The position numbers and the translations under genes were made by a program. Below, one piece after another: positions 19,799 through 28,811 of a DNA stretch of 64,000 bases. The notes below the pieces were generated by a model, which saw nothing but the letters and a program-made list of their open reading frames with translations, had not been told where the DNA came from and ran no database searches. The stretch is from an uncultured Holophagaceae bacterium (GTDB lineage Bacteria; Acidobacteriota; Holophagae; Holophagales; Holophagaceae), in assembly GCA_903884655.1 (NCBI GenBank), contig CAISFO010000029.1, forward strand, positions 1 to 64,000, given 5' to 3'. The first letter of the stretch is position 1. The number at the start of each line of letters is the position of its first letter.

Positions 19799-22567
19799 AT
19801 GCACAGATTTCGGAATCGGCTGGGCATCAGGTCGTCCATCACGCTGGTGTCGCTCCTGGTGGCGGGAACTTCCCTCATGGGTGCGGCCATGGAGAGCAAA
19901 GACGGCACCATCCGCGGCCGGGTGGTGAACGCCAGCGGCCGCGCCATCCCTGGGGCCTCCATCGCCATCAAGCCCGGCAACGCCACCGCGGTGACGGACC
20001 GGGAAGGTTTCTTCACCGCCAGCGAACTGCCTCCGGGCACCTACCAGGTCGAAGTGAACTACCTGGGCATGCAGTCCTTCCGTCAGACCGTCCAGGTCGA
20101 CATGGGCAAGGCGGCGGTCCTGAACGTCAAACTCCAGGAGGTCGCAGGCATCGTGGTCGAGGTGACCGATTCCCGTGTCACTGGTGAAGTGGAAGCGCTG
20201 AACCAGCAGAAGACGTCCATGGAAATCCTGAACATCCTGCCTGCGGAAGTCATCACGAGTCTGCCCAACGCCAACGTGGCGGACGCCATTGGCCGTCTGC
20301 CCAGCGTATCCCTGGAGCGGGACGAGGGCGAGGGCAAGTACATCCAGGTGCGCGGCCTGGAATCGCGCTTCACCAGCGTCTCCATCAACGGCACCCGGAT
20401 CCCCTCCGCCGAGGCCAGTGTGCGGCAGATCAAGCTGGATGCCTTTCCCTCAGACCTGCTAGGCAACATCGAGCTACACAAGACAGTGTCTGCGGACATG
20501 GAAGGTGATGCCATCGGCGGCGCCGTGAACATGGTGACCAAGAGCGCCCCCGATGGAGGGCTCCACAGCTTCGGCCTCGAAACCGGCTACAACCCCCAGG
20601 CCGGGGGCCGCTATTCCTCGCAGATCAACGGCACCTGGGGCCAACGCTACTTGACCAACAACGCGCTTGGCGTGGTCTTCGGCGCCACCTATGACACCAA
20701 CGGACGTTCCATCAATGACGTTGAACCCGGCCCGGATGTGGTGGGTGGGGTCAACCAGTTCACGGCCATCGATCTGCGGGAGTACCGGTACGACCGGAAG
20801 CGCTACGGGGCCGCCGGTGGGCTGGATTACCGCCTGGATGACAACTCCTCCATCTACCTGAAGGCCTTCTACTCCAAGTTCAAGAACTTCGGTGACCGCT
20901 GGGTGACCAGCATCGCCACGGATGGCGTGTCCGGCAATGTCCAGAACCGCCGGCCCGTGGAAGAGACCTATTCCTTTACTGCCGGAGGCAAGCACGACCT
21001 GGGCAGCCTCATCCTGGACTACAGCCTGTCCTACTCCCACGCCTCCCAAGACCGCAAGGGCCAGTTGCAGGCCGGCTACGATGGCGATCCCAATTCGACC
21101 TTCGTCTTCAATTCCAGCAACGGCCACTATCCCCAGTTCACCCAGACCGGTGGTGTCAGCTACCTGGATCCCACCCAGTGGACCGTCTCCAGCTTCAGGA
21201 CCTCCTACGAACTCGCCGCGGCCAAGTCCACTTCCTTCGAGGTCAATGCCCTGTTCCCATACGAGGGTGGGCTACTGAAAACAGGCGTGAAGTACCGCGA
21301 CGAGAACAAGAACAACTTCACCGACGACCACAAGTACTCCTACACGGGCTCCACGCCATTCAATCTTAGCCAGGGTCTCGATTCCTTCACCGACCCGAGC
21401 TACTACGGAAATCACTACAAGCTGGGCCCCATTGGCAACCTGTACGCCATTGCAAACTTCTTCTATGCGCATCCTGCGGACTTCACCGAAAAAACGGTAG
21501 ATTACCGGTTCGCCAACGATCCGAACATCTGGGATGCCAAAGAGAAGGTCACCGCCGCCTACGTCAAGAACACTTCCCAGCTGGCCTCGGCCCAGCTGGA
21601 GGCTGGCCTGCGCTTTGAGCGCACTAGCACCGGCTTCAACGCCAACAAGATCAATCTTGACCTGAGTGGGAACTGGATAAGCACCCAACCGATCAGCTCT
21701 TCCAAAGACTATTCGAATGCCCTGCCCAGCGTCTCCTGGCGCTACGAAGTCGACAAGGAAACGATCCTGCGGGCCGTGTATGGGTGGGCCATCGGCCGCC
21801 CCAACTACAGCCAGCTGGTGCCTTCCCTCATTGCTCAAGACATCACCGTTCCCAATCGGCAGGTCTTCTCGGGGAACCCCGACCTGAAGCCAACCAAGGC
21901 GGTCAACTATGATGTGCTCTTCGAGCGCTACCTGTCCACGGTGGGAATGTTCTCGGCCGGTGTCTTCTACAAGGACTTGACCGATCCCATCTACGATGGC
22001 TCTTCCACACCTGTGGTGAGTGGCCCCTACGCTGGCTACATGCTGGTCAAGCCCATCAACGGGCCAAAAGCCAACATCTACGGGTTCGAAGTGGCATGGA
22101 AGCAGCACCTCAGTTCCCTGCCGGGTGTCTGGAGCGGTCTGGGCATCGACACCAACTACACCCACACCACCTCCAAAGCCACCTTCGACGCCAGCACGGG
22201 ACGTTCTGGCACGGCGGCACTCCAGCGCACAGCACCGGATCTGGCCAACTTCGGAATCACCTACGATTGGGCCGGTTTCTCCACTCGGCTGGCGGTGACC
22301 TATAACTCCGAGATGATCTTCACCTATGCCTACCAGGATGGAAATCCGGGCGGACCCACTGGCCCCAAGGGTGACACCTACCTCTACCCTCACACGCAGG
22401 TGGATGCTGAAGCCAGCTACACCTCCAAGAGCGGTCTGAAACTGTCACTCAGCGTCCTCAATCTTACGAATGAAGTGTTCGGGTTCTACAACGGCAGTCC
22501 CCAGTGGAGCATCCAGCGTGAGTTCTACAATCGGACCTATACCGTGGGCCTGAAGAAGACCTGGTAG
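19799..22567 (+). CDS. TonB-dependent receptor with N-terminal carboxypeptidase-regulatory-like domain
   Basis: IRGRVVNASGRAIPGASIAIKPG; plug domain NVADAIGRLPSVSLERDEGEGKYIQVRGLESRF; C-terminal beta-barrel ending ..LKKTW. Confidence 0.88.
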   Translation: MHRFRNRLGIRSSITLVSLLVAGTSLMGAAMESKDGTIRGRVVNASGRAIPGASIAIKPGNATAVTDREGFFTASELPPGTYQVEVNYLGMQSFRQTVQVDMGKAAVLNVKLQEVAGIVVEVTDSRVTGEVEALNQQKTSMEILNILPAEVITSLPNANVADAIGRLPSVSLERDEGEGKYIQVRGLESRFTSVSINGTRIPSAEASVRQIKLDAFPSDLLGNIELHKTVSADMEGDAIGGAVNMVTKSAPDGGLHSFGLETGYNPQAGGRYSSQINGTWGQRYLTNNALGVVFGATYDTNGRSINDVEPGPDVVGGVNQFTAIDLREYRYDRKRYGAAGGLDYRLDDNSSIYLKAFYSKFKNFGDRWVTSIATDGVSGNVQNRRPVEETYSFTAGGKHDLGSLILDYSLSYSHASQDRKGQLQAGYDGDPNSTFVFNSSNGHYPQFTQTGGVSYLDPTQWTVSSFRTSYELAAAKSTSFEVNALFPYEGGLLKTGVKYRDENKNNFTDDHKYSYTGSTPFNLSQGLDSFTDPSYYGNHYKLGPIGNLYAIANFFYAHPADFTEKTVDYRFANDPNIWDAKEKVTAAYVKNTSQLASAQLEAGLRFERTSTGFNANKINLDLSGNWISTQPISSSKDYSNALPSVSWRYEVDKETILRAVYGWAIGRPNYSQLVPSLIAQDITVPNRQVFSGNPDLKPTKAVNYDVLFERYLSTVGMFSAGVFYKDLTDPIYDGSSTPVVSGPYAGYMLVKPINGPKANIYGFEVAWKQHLSSLPGVWSGLGIDTNYTHTTSKATFDASTGRSGTAALQRTAPDLANFGITYDWAGFSTRLAVTYNSEMIFTYAYQDGNPGGPTGPKGDTYLYPHTQVDAEASYTSKSGLKLSLSVLNLTNEVFGFYNGSPQWSIQREFYNRTYTVGLKKTW

Positions 22568-22649
22568 GGCGGTCACTTGATCGCGATTTCCTCTGATCCG
22601 AGGTCCCAGGGCAACTGTGTCCTCAGCTCCATTCCCACCGGGAGAATCC

Positions 22650-23597
22650 ATGGTTAAGTGCCTCATCCTTCTGTTGTCCTGGTGTGCATTCTCGGCGGTC
22701 AATCTTGGGGCCGGAACTCCTGCCCAGACCTCGAGGTCCATCGGAACTCCCATGGCCCAGTCGAAGGTCAAGGTGGCCCTCTGGGGGGACTCCCGCGAGA
22801 ACCTGGACAAGGCGTGTGAGAACATCGCCTCCGTGCTCCTGAAGGACATCACGGACTGGGATATCCAGGTCCACAGCGGCGACTTCACCCACCACGGGGA
22901 GGAGAAGGACTGGCAGCGTTCGCTGCAGGTCAAAGGCATGGACCAGCTCTTCGTGAAGGGCCGGTTCCTGATGACCACCAGCAACCACGATAGCGATGAG
23001 TCAGGTTCGCCAGGTTGCGGGGCCACTTATGACAAGTACACGAAGAATGTGCTACCGGTGAACGCCGTGGACCACACCACCCACTTCTATTCCTGGGACA
23101 AGGGCAATGTCCACATCGCCGTCTGCGACGGCTTCCTTACCGAGCCTGCCGTGATGAAAACCTGGCTCGAGAATTACGTCGCCAGCATCCCCAAGGGCGA
23201 CTGGCTCATCGGTGTCTGGCACGATCCGGCCTACGCGCTCACCTACAAAGAGAGCTATTTGGCGACCTGCCGCCCCTGGCTGGACATCCTCCACCGCCAT
23301 GGGGGGAGCTTCATCCTGAACGGGCATGCCCACGTCTACCTTCGCACCAAGCCCCTGCTACCAGACGGAACTGTGGATCTGAAATCCGGAATGGTCCACG
23401 TCATCAACGGCACAGGCGGAGCCAGCTGGAAGGACCCAGTTCCTGCTAGCGGCATGATCGCGTTCACACCCTCAGTGCGTTCCTTCCCGTGCATCACCTT
23501 CCTGACCTTCGAAGGGAACACGGCGACCCTCCAGACCGTGGACGCCCGGCCTGAATCCAGGCTCAAGGTCATCGACGAATTCACCTGGACGAAATAG
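22650..23597 (+). CDS. Calcineurin-like metallophosphoesterase (secreted)
   Basis: Signal peptide; ALWGDSREN, HSGDFTHHGEE, TTSNHDSDE, LNGHAHVYLRT metallophosphoesterase motifs. Confidence 0.8.
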   Translation: MVKCLILLLSWCAFSAVNLGAGTPAQTSRSIGTPMAQSKVKVALWGDSRENLDKACENIASVLLKDITDWDIQVHSGDFTHHGEEKDWQRSLQVKGMDQLFVKGRFLMTTSNHDSDESGSPGCGATYDKYTKNVLPVNAVDHTTHFYSWDKGNVHIAVCDGFLTEPAVMKTWLENYVASIPKGDWLIGVWHDPAYALTYKESYLATCRPWLDILHRHGGSFILNGHAHVYLRTKPLLPDGTVDLKSGMVHVINGTGGASWKDPVPASGMIAFTPSVRSFPCITFLTFEGNTATLQTVDARPESRLKVIDEFTWTK

Positions 23598-23619
23598 ACC
23601 CACTTCCTAGGAGAACGCC

Positions 23620-24612
23620 TTGAAACGATCCCTGGCACTTTGTCATGCAGTTCTGGTTCTGGCCTCTGGTGCGGTGATCCACGCCGAGGCCAAGCTTCCT
23701 TCCCTCGTTGCCACCATCGGCATCGGTGGCGCAGGGGGCTGGGATTACATTGCCGTCGACCCCGAGTCCCACTATCTCTACATCTCCCATTCGAGCCAGG
23801 TGCATGTGGTGGATCCAGGCGGCAAGAAAGTGGTCACCACCCTTCCAAATACGCCAGGCGCCCATGGCACTGCCTTCGCCTCTGGGCTGGGCCGTGCGTT
23901 CATCACCTGTGGCAAGGACGACACGGTGCAGGTCATCGACACCAGGACGTTCAAGCCAGTGACCACCCTCAAGGCCACGGGGAAGAAACCAGACGCCATC
24001 CTCTACGACGTTTTCACGAAGCGTGTCTTCGTCATGAACAACGGCGGGAACAACATCACGATCATCGATGCGGCAGCCTTGAAGGTGCTCGGGACCATCG
24101 CCCTTAGTGGAGCCCCGGAATTCGCGCAGGCCGACGGCAAGGGGCGAGTATTCGTGAACATTGAAGACAAGAATGCCGTCGCCGTAATCGACGCGGTATC
24201 GATGAAGGTTCTGACGGAATGGCCGCTGGCACCTCACGCTACGCCTACCGGCATTGCCATCGACCCGGTGCACCACCGCCTCTTCATCGGCTGCCGCAGC
24301 GGCCAGCTTGCCATCCTTGATTCGCTTTCAGGCGAGATCATCTCCGCTCAGCCGATCGGTACCGGTGTGGATGCCTGCTCCTACGATCCAGGGACCGGCC
24401 AGGTCTTCGCTTCCTGCAAGGACGGCAGCATCGCGATCATCCAGGCGGATTCCATGGGGAAATACTCCGTGGCGGGAACGCTCAAAACCGAAACCGGTTC
24501 AAAGACCATGGCTCTGGATCCTTCCACTCGGCTGATCTTTGTGCCCGCAGCTGGGGGCGTGGGCACGCCAGGGGATCCCAAGGCTGGATTCCAGGTGCTT
24601 ATCTATCGCTGA
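23620..24612 (+). CDS. YncE-family beta-propeller repeat protein
   Basis: Signal peptide, repeated IAVDPESHYLYISHSSQVHVVDPG / GRAFITCGKDDTVQVIDTRTFK blades. Confidence 0.8.
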   Translation: MKRSLALCHAVLVLASGAVIHAEAKLPSLVATIGIGGAGGWDYIAVDPESHYLYISHSSQVHVVDPGGKKVVTTLPNTPGAHGTAFASGLGRAFITCGKDDTVQVIDTRTFKPVTTLKATGKKPDAILYDVFTKRVFVMNNGGNNITIIDAAALKVLGTIALSGAPEFAQADGKGRVFVNIEDKNAVAVIDAVSMKVLTEWPLAPHATPTGIAIDPVHHRLFIGCRSGQLAILDSLSGEIISAQPIGTGVDACSYDPGTGQVFASCKDGSIAIIQADSMGKYSVAGTLKTETGSKTMALDPSTRLIFVPAAGGVGTPGDPKAGFQVLIYR

Positions 24613-24640
24613 GCCGAGGAATCGAGAAGTTGAGAGAGCG

Positions 24641-24685
24641 CGGAAGGCAATGCAAACGGGGTCCGAGTTGAGCTGAGGGGTAGGC
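24641..24685. repeat. 45-bp interspersed intergenic repeat, copy B
   Basis: CGGAAGGCAATGCAAACGGGGTCCGAGTTGAGCTGAGGGGTAGGC; 39/45 identical to 5436-5480. Confidence 0.85.
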
Positions 24686-24708
24686 AGCGCGGCGAACATC
24701 ATTACTGG

Positions 24709-26265
24709 TCACCCCATCCTGCTGAAGCCGCCCAAGGCAGTCTCAATCTCCCGTAAGGAGAATGGCTTGGCGATGATCCGAAGGAATGGATCATTCTCCA
24801 ACATCATCGATGCTGGGATTGCCTCAACATTGCCAGTAGCTAGAAGAACAAGTAGCTGCGGCCGATTCAGTCTCAGGAGCCTGAGCGTCTCCATGCCGTC
24901 CATTCCGGGCATGTTCTGGTCAAGGATGATGAGATCAACCTTAGGGTTAGCTGCGATCCAACCCAATGCCTCTCTTCCACTGGCGACTGAATCTACTAGG
25001 TGACCAAGGGTTGCCACCATGTCCGGGATAGAGGCACGAATCAGTTCGTCATCGTCCACAAGCAGGATCGACATGGCCCCGCATGAAGGTTCTGAAGGAA
25101 GTTTCTCGATGGGCTTGGCTATTTCTGCTGCCGACAATTCTGGCAACTGAAGCGTCACCTTGGTCCCCCTGCCTGGGGTGGAATCAATCAGAAGGCTGCC
25201 GCCATGGGATTTGGCAGTGGAGTAGGTAGTGGACAATCCGAGTCCGGTACCCTTCCCCAAGGCTTTGGTGGTGAAGAACGGGTCCATGGCTTTCTGAAGC
25301 ACCGATGGGGACATGCCTGTCCCCGAATCCTCAACGGTCAAGGTCACCGCAGGTCCGGGGATTCGGCCAGTGCGCAGGGTAAGTCTTCCACCGGATGGCA
25401 TGGCATCAATGGCATTGATGCAGAGATTCATGAGGGCCGCTGCAAGACGGTTTCGTTCCGCAAGGACAATGGGCGGGGGCTCCACGAGGTCGAGGGTGAA
25501 TTCGATCATCTGCAATGTAGATCGCTTGAGAAGGTCCACCTCTTGGTGCACCAGCGTGTTCAAGTCCGTTGGTTCCGGTTCCAGGAGGTCCTTCCGGGCG
25601 AAGGCCGTAAGCCCACACACTAGGTTCCGCCCTCGCTTAGTGGCTTTGGCAATGAGATCCAAGGAATTGAGCAAATCCTGGTCATGAATTGCCTTCAGGC
25701 TCTGGGTCTCTACTACGGCATAGATGGCGGCCAAGACATTGTTGATGTCATGGGCAATGCCAGCGGAAAGACTCCCCAGGCTCTCCAGTTTCTGGGCGTG
25801 GTGCATATCCGCTTCAAAGCGGCGGCGATCATCCTCTGCGCGTTTTCTCTCAGAGACATCCAGAACAGCAACCCGGCACTCTAAGTTGTTTGCAGCCCCA
25901 GATGCCTCAAGGCGGATCCAACCCGCTCGTCCTGGACCGGGCAGACAGGCCAGATCAGGCGAAGTGGCGGCACCTCTTCCTGCAAATCGCTCTGCCATGA
26001 AGTTCAGAAACGGCTTCAGACTGGCATCCGCCAAGCAACTGGCCATGGAACTATTCAACAAACGGGATCGTTCGATCCCGAGCATCTTGGAAGCGGTTAG
26101 GTTCGCCTGGAGGATGGTGCCGCCCGCCCCAAGGGTGAGGTAACCCACGGGTGCAAAATCATAGAGATCGGCATAGCTGTATGCGCGCGCGCCCGGAGGG
26201 GGAGGGCCTTGGACCCATGCGGGGGGCCTCCTAGCCAAAGGGGGGCTGCCCTGGAAACGAGGCAA
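24709..26265 (-). CDS. PAS hybrid histidine kinase with C-terminal receiver domain
   Basis: GIAHDINNVLAAIYAVVET H-box, VEDSGTGM / GKGTGLGLSTTY ATPase motifs, REC LLVDDDEL...ILDQNMPGMDG. Confidence 0.82.
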   Translation of the reverse strand: MPRFQGSPPLARRPPAWVQGPPPPGARAYSYADLYDFAPVGYLTLGAGGTILQANLTASKMLGIERSRLLNSSMASCLADASLKPFLNFMAERFAGRGAATSPDLACLPGPGRAGWIRLEASGAANNLECRVAVLDVSERKRAEDDRRRFEADMHHAQKLESLGSLSAGIAHDINNVLAAIYAVVETQSLKAIHDQDLLNSLDLIAKATKRGRNLVCGLTAFARKDLLEPEPTDLNTLVHQEVDLLKRSTLQMIEFTLDLVEPPPIVLAERNRLAAALMNLCINAIDAMPSGGRLTLRTGRIPGPAVTLTVEDSGTGMSPSVLQKAMDPFFTTKALGKGTGLGLSTTYSTAKSHGGSLLIDSTPGRGTKVTLQLPELSAAEIAKPIEKLPSEPSCGAMSILLVDDDELIRASIPDMVATLGHLVDSVASGREALGWIAANPKVDLIILDQNMPGMDGMETLRLLRLNRPQLLVLLATGNVEAIPASMMLENDPFLRIIAKPFSLREIETALGGFSRMG

Positions 26266-26353
26266 CCAGGAATGTGCATGGCCCCCCGTGAGATCGGGAC
26301 CTCCACCTGGGGGTTCTCAACCGCCGCTGTGGATTCCGGGCATCATGCTTCCC

Positions 26354-27019
26354 ATGTGTGGCCGCTACACCTTCACCTTCGACGCTCAGAGCCTGTCTGA
26401 AGCCTTCGGCATGGTCCCCTCGGGGTTCCACATCAACAAGGGCTACAACATTGCTCCAGGCCAGTACATGGTCATTGTGCGCCCCGAGAAGGGCCACCTG
26501 GTGCCGGACGTGGCCTTCTGGGGCCTCATCCCTGGCTGGGTGAAGGACCCGAATGTCTTCTCAAAACCAATCAATGCCCGTGCTGAGACGCTGGAGGAAA
26601 AGCCTTCCTTCCGCACAGCCTTCAGAAGGAAACGTTGCATCGTCCCGGCCTCCGGGTTCTACGAGTGGAAGGCCGAGGGGAAGGCAAAGGTGCCCTTCTA
26701 CATCCACCCCACCGAGGAGGACCTCTTTGCCTTCGCTGGCCTCATGGAGGACTGGCAGGGACCCAACGGCGAGATCATGGTCAGTGCCTGCATCATCACG
26801 ACCGAGCCAAACGAACTCATGGCCGGGATCCACAACCGGATGCCGGTGATCCCTCCGAAGGCATCCTGGGACCTCTGGATGGACCCATCGGCACAAACCC
26901 GCGAGGTCCAGCCCCTGCTGGTGCCTTACCCAGCCGAGTTGATGGCCGCGCACCCCGTGAGCAGCGCCGTGGGCAACGTCCGCAACGATGGCCCGGAGCT
27001 GATCCTGCCGGTGGCCTAG
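26354..27019 (+). CDS. yedK: SOS response-associated peptidase (SRAP / HMCES-YedK family)
   Basis: MCGRYTF N-terminus with catalytic Cys2; WGLIPGW, NARAETLEEKPSFR, RCIVPASGFYEWK. Confidence 0.92.
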   Translation: MCGRYTFTFDAQSLSEAFGMVPSGFHINKGYNIAPGQYMVIVRPEKGHLVPDVAFWGLIPGWVKDPNVFSKPINARAETLEEKPSFRTAFRRKRCIVPASGFYEWKAEGKAKVPFYIHPTEEDLFAFAGLMEDWQGPNGEIMVSACIITTEPNELMAGIHNRMPVIPPKASWDLWMDPSAQTREVQPLLVPYPAELMAAHPVSSAVGNVRNDGPELILPVA

Positions 27020-27402
27020 GTCAGGTCCTCGTCGAACAGGCTTGGTTGGCTGGCCTCCGTGGTGGGCTGCCGCTTGAGCGTGGGCTGCCTGCCAGGGTCG
27101 GGCCTGATGATCAGTAGGTCCTGGGCAGGGTCCATGGCGATGACCCAGCGCCTGGCCTTGGCGAAGCCGTGAAGGAAAGCCTCCACTGTCTCCCAGCGGC
27201 TGCCCCTACCGGCCTTGCGGGGTGCCTTGTTGGCCTTGCGCATCCCGTGGCGAGCTGCCTCCAGGACTTCCTTCAGGCTGCCCCGCCAGTGGGACTCGGG
27301 CGACACCTTCATCCGCCATTCCAGCTCAAGCTGTCCCCACGGTGTGGCCGGTGGCGGTTTCAGCTTCCTTGAAGAAAGCCCAGTCCAGTTGCCATGTCCC
27401 AT
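27016..27402 (-). CDS. Hypothetical protein
   Basis: ORF MGHGNWTGLSSRKLKPPPATPWGQLELEWRMKVSPE..., convergent 4-bp overlap with SRAP gene. Confidence 0.45.
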   Translation of the reverse strand: MGHGNWTGLSSRKLKPPPATPWGQLELEWRMKVSPESHWRGSLKEVLEAARHGMRKANKAPRKAGRGSRWETVEAFLHGFAKARRWVIAMDPAQDLLIIRPDPGRQPTLKRQPTTEASQPSLFDEDLT

Positions 27403-27510
27403 GCCCCGTCCTCCACCGCTGCGGGTGCACCTGGAAGGGGAGGACAGGCTAGCAGCTCGCTGCCTGCGACATGGATCCAAGGATGGGTATTGGTATGGGT
27501 AGGATAGAAC

Positions 27511-27542
27511 ACAAAAATTAAGCCCCTTGTTTTAAGGGGCTT
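27511..27542 (-). terminator. Rho-independent terminator downstream of tRNA-Ser
   Basis: Minus strand AAGCCCCTT-AAAAC-AAGGGGCTT followed by AATTTTTG. Confidence 0.85.
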
Positions 27543-27557
27543 AGCCGTATATCTGGC

Positions 27558-27643
27558 GGAGAGAGAGGGATTCGAACCCCCGAACAGGTTTCCCCGTCTC
27601 CGCATTTCGAGTGCGGTGCCATCAACCACTCGGCCATCTCTCC
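27558..27643 (-). tRNA. tRNA-Ser (anticodon CGA)
   Basis: Minus strand GGAGAGATGGCCGAGTGGTTGATGGCACCGCACTCGAAATGCGGAGACGGGG...GTTCGAATCCCTCTCTCTCC; 7-bp acceptor stem, CTCGAAA anticodon loop, long variable arm. Confidence 0.95.
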
Positions 27644-27695
27644 GGAACGCCTATTCTATCAAAGCGTTGGCTAGAATCCAGCACGAGGAGATTCC

Positions 27696-28811
27696 ATGAG
27701 GCCAGGTCGAGGGTTATGGGTGGGGATGGCGGCGGTTTCAGTGGCTCTGGCCCAGGCACCCGATCTGGCCCTCACGGATGCGGCGGCGGACCGGTTCGCG
27801 GCCCTGGCCCTCCGGTGCGTGCGGCAGGAATACCCCAACAAGCTGGACCACGTGATGAGCGGCGTGGGCGAGGTACAGGCCCCGAAGACCCTTCACCCGG
27901 CCTTCTACGGGTGCTTCGACTGGCATTCCTCGGTGCATGGACACTGGATGCTGGTGACCCTCCTGCGGAACCAGCCCCGCATGGCCAAGGCGGACGAGGT
28001 CCGCGCAGTGCTGGACGAGAACCTTGCTCCGGACCGCATCGCCGCGGAAGTGGCCTACCTGAAGCAGGACAACCGCCGCAGTTTCGAACGCACCTACGGC
28101 TGGGCCTGGCTGCTCAAGCTGGCCGCGGAACTGCGCTCCTGGGACGATCCCTCCGCCCGCCGCTGGGCGCAGGCACTGCAGCCCCTGGCCGAGGAACTGG
28201 CCACGCGCTTCCAGTCCTTCCTTCCCAAGCAGACCTATCCGATCCGCACGGGCGTCCATCCCAACACGGCCTTCAGCCTGGACCTGGCCCTGGACTATGC
28301 CCAGGCCGTGCAGGACACCCAGTTCGAAGCCCTGATCCGCGAGCGTTCCCTCGCCTGGTTCGGCAGGGACCGGCAGGGACCGCTGGCCTGGGAACCCGGC
28401 GGCGAGGACTTCCTCTCGCCCTGCCTGGAGGAAGCGGCGCTGATGGCGCGGATCCTCCCCCGTCCCGTCTTCCGGCGGTGGTTCAAGGCCTTCCTGCCGG
28501 GCCTGCCAGGGGGACTCGTCCCGGCCGAGGTGTCGGATCGCACGGACCCGAAGATCGTCCACCTGGATGGCCTGAACCTGAGCCGGGCCCGCGCCCTGCG
28601 CAGCATCGCAAGGGCCCTGAGCCCGAACGATCCGGCCGGGCCGGCGCTGGAGCACCTGGCCGAACGCCACCTGCGGGCTTCGTTGCCTCACCTCACGTCC
28701 GGGAGCTACGAAGGCGAGCATTGGCTGGCCACCTTCGCGGTGCGTTCCCTTCAGGCCTCGGCGCCGGGCGTCCCCCGGGGCCGCTCCGGCGGTCGCACAA
28801 AGGAGAAATAG
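27696..28811 (+). CDS. DUF2891-type protein
   Basis: YPNKLDHVMSGVGE, HPAFYGCFDWHSSVHGHWMLVTLLR, RTYGWAWLLKLAAEL. Confidence 0.75.
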   Translation: MRPGRGLWVGMAAVSVALAQAPDLALTDAAADRFAALALRCVRQEYPNKLDHVMSGVGEVQAPKTLHPAFYGCFDWHSSVHGHWMLVTLLRNQPRMAKADEVRAVLDENLAPDRIAAEVAYLKQDNRRSFERTYGWAWLLKLAAELRSWDDPSARRWAQALQPLAEELATRFQSFLPKQTYPIRTGVHPNTAFSLDLALDYAQAVQDTQFEALIRERSLAWFGRDRQGPLAWEPGGEDFLSPCLEEAALMARILPRPVFRRWFKAFLPGLPGGLVPAEVSDRTDPKIVHLDGLNLSRARALRSIARALSPNDPAGPALEHLAERHLRASLPHLTSGSYEGEHWLATFAVRSLQASAPGVPRGRSGGRTKEK

